DNA from: Paracentrotus lividus
Lineage: Eukaryota > Echinodermata > Echinoidea > Camarodonta > Echinidae
DNA length: 64,000 nt
Assembly (NCBI GenBank): GCA_940671915.1
Contig: CALNVZ010003430.1
Span: 22,259,442-22,323,441, forward strand
Reading direction: 5' to 3'
Made by a program: the position numbers and the translations under genes. Below the pieces are notes generated by a model, which was not told the DNA's origin, did not search any database, and saw only the letters and a program-made list of their open reading frames with translations. Positions 56,304 to 64,000 of this stretch are shown piece by piece; the first letter of the stretch is position 1; each line of letters opens with the position of its first letter.

Positions 56304-56362
56304 CAAGAGTCTCATCGTATTGGAGGCTTTGAAGGAGGGCTGCACATTGCTAGATGTTGATG
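56304..56362 (+). repeat. Partial tandem copy of the final coding exon, just past the stop
   Basis: Sequence after the stop (AGTCTCATCGTATTGGAGGC ... GCTGCACATTGCTAGATG) repeats the exon end (AGTCATCGAGGCTCTTG ... GTTGCACATTGCTAGATG). The copy is imperfect and lies in the 3' UTR. Its reading frame would resemble the C-terminal ClC-7 words about as well as the true exon does. Confidence 0.7.
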
Positions 56363-57398
56363 ATGAAAAAATGATGACCATCATCATGAGAGCGTTTATA
56401 TTACACCATCTTTCTGTTGCAACCTTTTAACCCTTTAGCACCTAGAGACTGCATGAAAAGTGTCAGTTTACTCACTAGCGGGAAGGGTTATGCTGTGTTT
56501 TAATCACGTTTTTCCAATAAGAATAGCTCTTAAAACATATTTGGTTGTGCAGAATCTGACAGCACACATCCAATGGGTAATCCACAAGAAGTATGGGCAT
56601 GTTTCATCACATATTTTTGATACAACCTTGACTAAGCGTGCTTCTGACAGGGTGGTTTGAGGCGGTTTAGTGAGTAAGCTGAGGGGCGGTCTTGGGCGGT
56701 TTAGGTGCTTAAGGGTTAAAGTTTCAGTCTCCTCCTACTACAAATGTAAGTCAATATCTACACATCTACTGAAATAGGTTTCATATACAGTCTACTTGTA
56801 TAATACGCACAGATACATTTGTACAAGTTCTTTTTTTCCAATTCTGATTCGAAAAGGGCACATGTCTCTAGTCGCCCATGTGTTCATTGTTCTTGGGGCC
56901 CATTTCTTGGAATCAATGATATTGTCTAGTCAGAATAAGAATGGATCAGGGGGGTGTTTCACAAACAGTTAAGTAGACTTAAAAATCGCACTTAAATTGT
57001 TAGTTTTGTGCGTTATATTACACATCACCTCATTGGACTGACCATGCTCGGGGGATGCGTGCCATTGATAAGTCTATTAATCAAATTGCGCGTTATAAAA
57101 CAAGATACGCGTAGAAGTTAAATGCGACTTTAAGTCTACTTGACTCTTTGTGAAACACCCCCCCCCCCCCTGGTACATAGTAAACACTCCTCTGGCTCCC
57201 ATCAGATGATGTGTCTCTTTCCTCCGCATTTATGATGAACATCTCTGTTTGAAAAGAAGTGAGATGTCTGCTTCTTCAAGCATAGTTTTGTCATATCGTC
57301 CTCGTTTTCACAAGGTGGCCCTGATAATTAATTACAATGATTTTAAACACAATCGACATAGCGGTAAGTTACATTTTCTTACATGTGGCTGTTTATGT

Positions 57399-57550
57399 AG
57401 GCGACTTACTAAAAGATAATACTGTGCCCCCCTGCATGCCAAGTACAAAGAGGGATTATAAAACCGGATATACTAATCTGCTGTTATTCTACCATTAATA
57501 ATAGGAGAAGATTAGTACATCCCATACTAAACACCACAGTAAGTCACCTA
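57399..57550. mobile_element. MITE, TIR TAGGCGACTTACT
   Basis: TAGGCGACTTACT and AGTAAGTCACCTA inverted ends; interior GGGATTATAA, TACTAATCT, AATAATAGGAGAAGATTAGT. Probably related to 55806-55994. In the 3' UTR or flank. Confidence 0.75.
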
Positions 57551-57816
57551 AAAATGAGTACATTTGTATTTGCTTTTGTTGATGACATGATAATACACCA
57601 TCTGAAAGATAAAGGTACATTGTATAAATTTTGTTTTTAGTATAGATGTTTATTGAATAAATAATGTTATTACAGTCATAGAGGATATTATTTCACATAA
57701 AGACCCACACTACAACAAAAGATAACTAAGTTAATTTATAGTTAATATGTGTGCTTTAAAAAATGTATCTGTAAAGTAATATGTTCAATAAATTTATATT
57801 TTAGCTGCTTATTTAA

Positions 57817-57853
57817 GATCCATGACCTAAAACTATGTTTTAGGTCATGGATC
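57817..57853. repeat. Perfect 17-bp-arm hairpin
   Basis: GATCCATGACCTAAAAC, loop TAT, GTTTTAGGTCATGGATC. Very stable as RNA if transcribed in the 3' UTR; as DNA a near-perfect palindrome. Confidence 0.92.
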
Positions 57854-58757
57854 AAATGCACATTGCTTTATTATGACAGTTACAGTAAAGACTTTGTTGG
57901 CTACAAGTTTGTTTGTTGGTTGGTTTTTTTTTTAAAGCTAAAAAACAAAGTGCATGATTAAACACATCCTTCATCCTGTATATATGATTGGAATGATAAA
58001 TAGTATTATAAATACTGATTAAATACTGACTAAATGATAAATATTATTACCTGATTGAGGCATTTTGGAGACAAGATATTATAATCATGTATGTTTGCCT
58101 AATTGATTTCGTCAAAACAAATTACGTAACAATGGCTCAGTTGTATGACAAGGGACCGTAATATTCATACACCCCTTCTCCGCGAAATTTTTAGATTTTG
58201 AATTGCGCCTCTGCACTAAATTATCAGTCCATGATATCCATATTTTATCTGGTAGGGCTGTCCTATGGGTAATTGTAAGATGATGCATGTTAAGATACAA
58301 AGAGTAAGACAGTGGATACGCCCAGAAATATTCCACGTCACAATGGTTTAGCATCGTGAAAACACCTAAATACGTGCCTGAATAATTATGTCACAATTGG
58401 TTCATCTCAAAATGCTGAAGGAAAAAAAAAACATACCACAACAAATCCACAATTTAAATCAAGCAAAAGTATTGTATTGTCTTTAAAATGTGGCTAATTG
58501 AGCTAAACAGGTAATAAGAATAATATTGACTGGGGAGATATATGTGCTATCTCCCTCAAGGCCTGTCAATATTATATAATTATTGCCTTTGATTCATCAG
58601 AATACAGTCAACCTTGGGTAAGTCAAACTTGCATAAGTTGGGAGTCAAAGACCTTCTCAAGTCATCTTTTCTGTATATTCTATTTTTTTTATCCCTCCAT
58701 AAGTTAAATTTCCCCCAAGTCAAAGCTATTTTTTCAGTCCCAACAGATTTGACTTTT

Positions 58758-59372
58758 TGTTTAAAGGAGGAGTCCGGGCTGAAATGAAAAAGTTTGGTAA
58801 AATTAAGTAAAATTCATCAAACACAACACAGAAAATTTCATCAAAATCGGATGAAAAATAACAAAGTTATGCATTTTTTTAGGTCTTGATTTTTTTTGTA
58901 AAACAGTTCTTGGCAATTGTCTCATTGTCTCATTTGAATATTTGAATATTCAAATGAGCAAACTGATGATGTCACAGTCCCCCTACTTCTTGTGTATTTT
59001 ATTATATGAAATCCTATTTATCTCATTTTTTCATATATTGCGTATACAGAAAATCTGTCCCTCATACTGAAATAAGTAAAAGCATTTGTGACCTTGAACA
59101 TTCCACAAGGATTAATCTGTGTTTTTATGTCCTTGGGGCAGAAAATCTTGAAAATTGGTATTTCATACAATAAAATACAAAGAAAGTAGGGGGACTGAGA
59201 CATCATCAGTTTGCCAATTTGAAGAACTGTTTCCTAAAAAATTCAAAACCTAAGAAAATTCATAACTTTGCTATTTCTCATCCGATTTTGATGAAATTTT
59301 CAGTGTTGTGCTTTTTCGATTTTACTTTGTTTTTCTTATAATGTAAACTCCAGCCCGGATGAGTCCTTTAAT
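58758..59372. mobile_element. Foldback MITE, ~250-bp arms
   Basis: TTTAAAGGAGGAGTCCGGGC with its counterpart CAGCCCGGATGAGTCCTTTA; inner arms share ATGATGTCACAGTCCCCCTA and CAAACTGATGATG with the complementary TAGGGGGACTGAGACATCAT. About 615 bp, no protein. Confidence 0.87.
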
Positions 59373-61399
59373 AGGCAAAGTTGACTGTATGTGCAAATAT
59401 TTTGTTTTCATCGCAATACATTTATATATCCAATTCTGTGATGAATCCATTTTAAAATGTAAAGGCATTTTGTTTGATGAGTTTCACTTTAAAGTAAAGT
59501 GCAATGCTGACGTGCTATAAGTAAAACCATAGCCACAAATTAAATCGAGATGACATTCTTCGCTTTTCTTCTAAACAATATTTTGCCAATATATAAGTTA
59601 CTACAGTCATCTTTACATGTACGTTGTAACTTGAATGAAAAGCAATTATGATATGATCGTTTACCATGTATAATTTATAAAGTTTTCACAAATGTTTACT
59701 TCTCAAAAACTTCAGCAGGGAGTATCTACAGTTGCAAATATATGGGTGCCCCTTAGACAAGAACATGGGGATAGCCATCAAAGTGCCATTATCTTTCCAA
59801 ACTTTCACCGACCTTCTCTCATATTTCTTTATTTCTATAACTCAACTTGTTACAACTGTTTTGTTTGCTTTTTTTTTCCTTTAAAATTGGTTAATTAGGA
59901 ATTTTGTATTATTTTACAGACAAATTGTGGAAATATTAAAGCTATGATATGCTCAAGAAAGTGCAATGTTATTTGTTGAATAATAAACTCTAATGATGTT
60001 TTAGTTAACTCGGGACAGTGGATACTCGATATGAAGAGGTTTGAAATAACAAATTACCTGATATAACAAGCTACTTGTCCAGTCAAAATGAAATCAGTTT
60101 TCTGTGTTTTTTTTATTGTTTATTGACTTCTGATTAATGCATATCAATCAAATTTTCTTGTTTCCAGGACCACCTCGTTACAAAGAGTTTCCACTGTACA
60201 GTGTTGTATTAAAAGTTTATGCAATTTCACTTTGATATACAGAGTGAGTCAATAAAAATGTCCCATCATTGTGAAGTTGTCTTGTGAACAGTATATTTGA
60301 TCATTAGTTTCATGATATGTCTTGAGATCTCTCCGTCTTCTGAAGATTGCTAATTTGTACATGTTTATCTAATACAAAGTATTTATCCTACATGTCAAAG
60401 ATAATGTATGGGCTTTTGAGGAGTCTCCAGGATAATACCAAAAAGATTATATATTTACTTAGAACTGAAACACATGCATTTATGCAAATATAGCACCTAC
60501 ATTTTACATGTACATGTACATCTATATCAATTAATGATGTTATTATATGATATTTCTTGTTTATACAATAAGCTCTTTGATTGTTTTGTAAATTGTCTCA
60601 CCAGATGAAATGAATAAAGTTATATATTTCTTCTATCTTCTGACGATTCTGTCCTCGTGTTCCTGCTTCTTTATCTTATGAATATGTTTTATGTGCCAAA
60701 TTAATTCCAAGGAGGACTTTCCGTTTGAAAGATAAACTAAATTGTGTATCGCCACTTGCCCTGCAACCTGTTCTTTTAATACTAAATTGGCTTATTTGCC
60801 TTTAAATATCATAAATACATTTATAGGGTGCTTTATTGTCGTGGTTATAAGTGCAGAAGAAGTCTAGCAAACATTAAAAGTTATACCTCAAATAGCAAAG
60901 CTCTTGAGCTTTTGTGTTATCCTGTTTGAGCCTACTCTTTTCTTTTAACAATTTGTATTGTTGGCTTGGCAAATAACAATAATCAAAGGAAAATATAGAC
61001 ACATTTATATTTCAGTACACATACAAATTATCTACATAATTATCCACTAATCCATGATTATTTTTTTCCAAGTAATGCAGTATGGTTGTGAGAGGTCAAA
61101 GAAAGTTTGCATTAGATGCTGAAAAGTGAGTGTGTATACAATTTTATCAGACCAATTATAAGAATTATAAATATCAGGCCAAATGGAATTGGGATCAAAT
61201 TTGTGTTATAACCCTGATATATGGACAAAATTATAATGAAGACTATGTAGATATTGGACTCTTGTCTGTTGGTCAAAAGGTAATAAATGTTGGTAGCCTA
61301 TAGGTCTATAGGAGACCTTTTCACCAACAAAATCTGTATGTTATTTGCTATCCTAAAACATTTGGATTGAATGGGTACGAATAGGATAGGAGATATATG
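59373..61399. other. 3' flank without recognised gene
   Basis: AT-rich. AATAAA words at 59982 and 60613 could be distal poly(A) signals. Short CATGTACATGTACAT run at ~60507. Nothing coding. Confidence 0.55.
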
Positions 61400-63608
61400 C
61401 ATAGGCTTCGGAACCGGGGGGGCTTGGGGGGGCGCAGCCCCCCCCCCAAAAAAAAATATTGGGGGGGCTCAGATATCATTGAGCCCCCCCAATATTTTTG
61501 ATGCCATAAAGATATCGGCCATCTCCCTTATGATATCATCATATTTGATTCAGATAATTATATAACCCCAAGATTTGTAACCTTATCATTATTTTTATTT
61601 TTTATTTTTTGGCGGGGTGGGGGCCCTGAGACATCATTAAGCCCCTCCCATAATTTTAATGAGGCTAAGATATCATTGCATTTCCACACCATTCTCTAAT
61701 AAAACGCTGATATTTCAGGGCTCTATTGACAAAATTTTGGCTCGCGCTGCGCGCTCGCACATTTTTAATAATAATTTCTTTTTTGATAGGAACAAGGGGT
61801 CCCTACTATCTTGATTGGGGATCAGCAATTGCGCCCCGGTGTTTCAGGGGGGGGGCTTCACTATTTTTTGGACCCCCCCCCCTTTGCTCATAATTATTTT
61901 TGCAAATGCTCATATTTCATTTTTTTTTCGCCTCACATTACCTGATTAAATCAATGTTCATATTGAGGATTAAAAAAAAGTGCTTAAAATATTTCAGCTC
62001 TCACTCTGCACTCGGATTACTTTGTCTTATCTGTCTAATGAGATATTTTTATCCTCTTTTTGAGCACATGGCGCTCAAAATGTAAAGCTTTGTGGTCAAT
62101 ATATAACAAATTTCAGCCCGCGCTTTGCCGCTCACATTATTGTTGTTTACTGAGAAGTGTCCTTTAATGAGCATAGCACCAAAAAAACGCTTTAAATGTA
62201 CTATTTTCAGGTTGATATATCAAAATATTTCCAGATCGCGCTTCGCGCTGGCATTATTTAAAGAAATTATCTTCCTTTTGACTTAAAAATGGACCGTTTC
62301 TATGTGATATATCAAAAATTTCAGCTCGCCTTCGCGCTCGAAATGTTTAATGACTTTTTCATAAGTATCTTTTTTATTAGGCTGATTAGCGTAGCACAAA
62401 AAAAAAACGGCTAAAAAATGCACTGCTTCAGGTTGATATAAAAAAAAAATCGGCTCGCGCTTCGCGCTCGGCATTGATTAATTAAGTAAGTATCTTCTTT
62501 ATGGAGCATAGCACCAAAAATGCACTATTTTCAGGTTGATATATTAAACTAAATTTTGGCTCGCGCTTCGCGCTCGCATTGTTTAAGGACATAAGTATCT
62601 TTGTCATAAAAAAAAACGCTTAAAATGCAGTTTCCAGTTGATATGTATAAAAAATTGCGGCTCGCGCCTTTCGCGCTCGGCATTGTTTAATTAGCTGAGA
62701 ATTTTTCATTATGAGCATAGCACCAAAAATGCTTAAAAACTGCACCTATTTTCAGGTTTGATATATTACAAAATTTTGGGCTCGCGCTTCGCGCTCGCAT
62801 TGTTTTAAAGAGATAAGTATCTTTTTCATTAGGCATGTTAGGTTGCCACCCCCCAAAAAACCGCCTTAAAATGCACTGTTTCAGTTGATATGTAATAGAA
62901 AATTCGGCTCAGCGCTTTCGCGCTCGCATTGTTTAAAGAGATAAGTTCTTTTTTTATTAGGCATGTTAAGGTTGCCCCCAAAAAAACCGCTTAAAAATAC
63001 ACTGTTTTCAGTTTGATATGTAATAGAAATTCGAGCTCGGCGCTTCGCGCTCGGCATTGTTTAATTAGGTGAGAATTTTCTTTAATGAGCAAGCAGCACC
63101 AAAAATGCCACTATTTCAGGTTGAAATATATTAACAAAATTTTGGGCTCCGCGCTTTCGCGCTTGCATTGTTTATCGAAAGCATCTTCTTTATGAGCAAA
63201 GCAAACACGCGTTAAAATGCACAGTTTTCAAGTTGATTCTCAAAAAATTTTCGGCTTCCCCTTACGATTTTTTCCTTAGCTCGCGCTTCGCGCTCGCATA
63301 TCATTATTCATAAGAGAAATAATAAAGCAATACAAGAAGGCATTCATAGAATTTTAGATCATAATCAGCTTAGCTTGATTAGGCCTAGGCCTGGATCTAC
63401 TAGTTTTTTTGTGTTTTTTTTTCTTTAAAAAAAACCCCAAAAAAACCAACCCCCAAAAAAAAAAATGAAAGAAAGACTTAGTCATTTTCAAAAAACTCTG
63501 TCAGCGGTCGGGGGGGGGGGGGGGGTAATAAAAAACATCCGCGAAATAGTTGGTGCTGAAAAAAAAATTGAGCCCCCCCCCAATCCTGAAAATCTTCCGA
63601 AGCCTATG
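61400..63608. mobile_element. TIR element CATAGGCTTCGGAA built of tandem CTCGCGCTTCGCGCTCG units
   Basis: CATAGGCTTCGGAA at 61400 and TTCCGAAGCCTATG ending 63608 are perfect inverted ends, flanked by TATATG on both sides (61394-61399, 63609-63614). Near the ends stand G/C runs with GAGCCCCCCC. Between ~61730 and 63300 about twelve ~115-130-bp units each carry TTTCAGGTTGATATAT, AAAATTTTGGCTCGCGC + TTCGCGCTCGCATTGTTTAA and ATGAGCATAGCACCAAAAA. No ORF for a transposase. Confidence 0.88.
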
Positions 63609-63614
63609 TATATG

Positions 63615-64000
63615 TATGTTTGTTTATCCAGTTACTGACCTATGGTTGATATAAAAGAAAACATTAAAAATAATATGTTTTAAAGAAATGACAAAAAAAA
63701 CAAAAAAAAAAAGTTCTGAATATGTGTTTTATGACATAAAAATATATATATATACAGTCTGTGTAAAAAAAAATGGTACAGTCGCGGAAAAAATAAATTG
63801 GGTATGAAATCTTTTCAAATACTACGTATATATGGTATCAAATTAAAGCCAATATATTTTTCTTGCTGATGCAATTTATTTCAAATAATTTGCTTTTGTA
63901 GAACAAAAGTTATGCTAATATTTCTGTAAAGACAAGATATTTAGTTCTGCACAAACCTATTGTTCTTTTAGGTCAATTTCGGTGGCTTATGTTCGAAACC
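63615..64000. repeat. Inverted partial copy of the CAGTCTGTATCAA repeat at the window end
   Basis: 63760-64000 holds ACAGTCTGTG, ATGGTACAGTCGCGG, then in reverse sense to 3165-3630 and 25998-26515: TATGGTATCAAATTAAAGCC, TAGAACAAAAGTTATGCTAA. Cut by the window end. Confidence 0.6.

Larger units (their letters stand above)
56297..58757 (+). other. Presumed 3' UTR and flank of the CLCN7-like gene
   Basis: AT-rich, no coding sequence seen. AATAAA poly(A) signal candidates stand at 57655; others further on are at 59982 and 60613. I cannot tell which is used. It includes a run of 10 C at 57161-57170, a MITE at ~57399-57550 and a hairpin at 57817-57853. Confidence 0.5.

Overview
Eukaryotic (animal) genomic DNA, AT-rich and very repeat-dense, most likely an echinoderm and probably a sea urchin. 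The reasons are long introns with consensus GT/AG sites, abundant TAGGCCTA and ACATGTA words, many short inverted-repeat (foldback) elements, and a foldback element whose long inverted ends are built of 15-bp repeats, as described for sea-urchin TU elements. There is no prokaryotic gene structure. One 942-base assembly gap lies at 44100-45041.

One real gene is visible: a plus-strand CLCN7-type lysosomal chloride/proton exchanger, recovered as 21 coding exons from about 18714 to the stop at 56294-56296. The exons join in phase and give about 795 residues, close to the roughly 800 of vertebrate ClC-7. The CLC core (GSGIP filter, GK/EGP gating glutamate, LFSLEEG proton glutamate, GLFIPSL) and two C-terminal CBS domains are all present. 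The start codon and promoter were not found.

Layout: 1-18.3 kb is gene-poor, with a composite minisatellite element (1-3111), several foldback elements, a non-LTR retrotransposon tail on the minus strand (13803-14129) and an inverted-repeat complex (10.5-13.7 kb). 18.3-56.3 kb is the CLCN7-like gene, whose introns hold most of the mobile DNA: TIR elements, a retrotransposon broken by the gap, a roughly 3.5-kb TU-like foldback element (48276-51797) and many MITE-like palindromes. 56.3-64 kb is 3' UTR/flank with foldback elements and a roughly 2.2-kb TIR element built of tandem repeats (61400-63608).

The most unusual signal is inside the gene. The 3' splice site plus the first ~48 bases of the exon encoding the chloride selectivity filter is repeated about 37 times as a 91-bp unit immediately upstream of the true exon (about 26655-30036). 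Five other exons also have partial copies beside them: exon 1 visible, the PNKAAYQ exon (two extra copies), the GGIVRMT exon, the PSPYTV exon and the last exon. Upstream copies of this kind would act as decoy acceptors or pseudo-exons. Scattered single-base deletions concentrated in the tandem arrays, including four in the true filter exon, look like unpolished long-read assembly errors; I have not corrected them.
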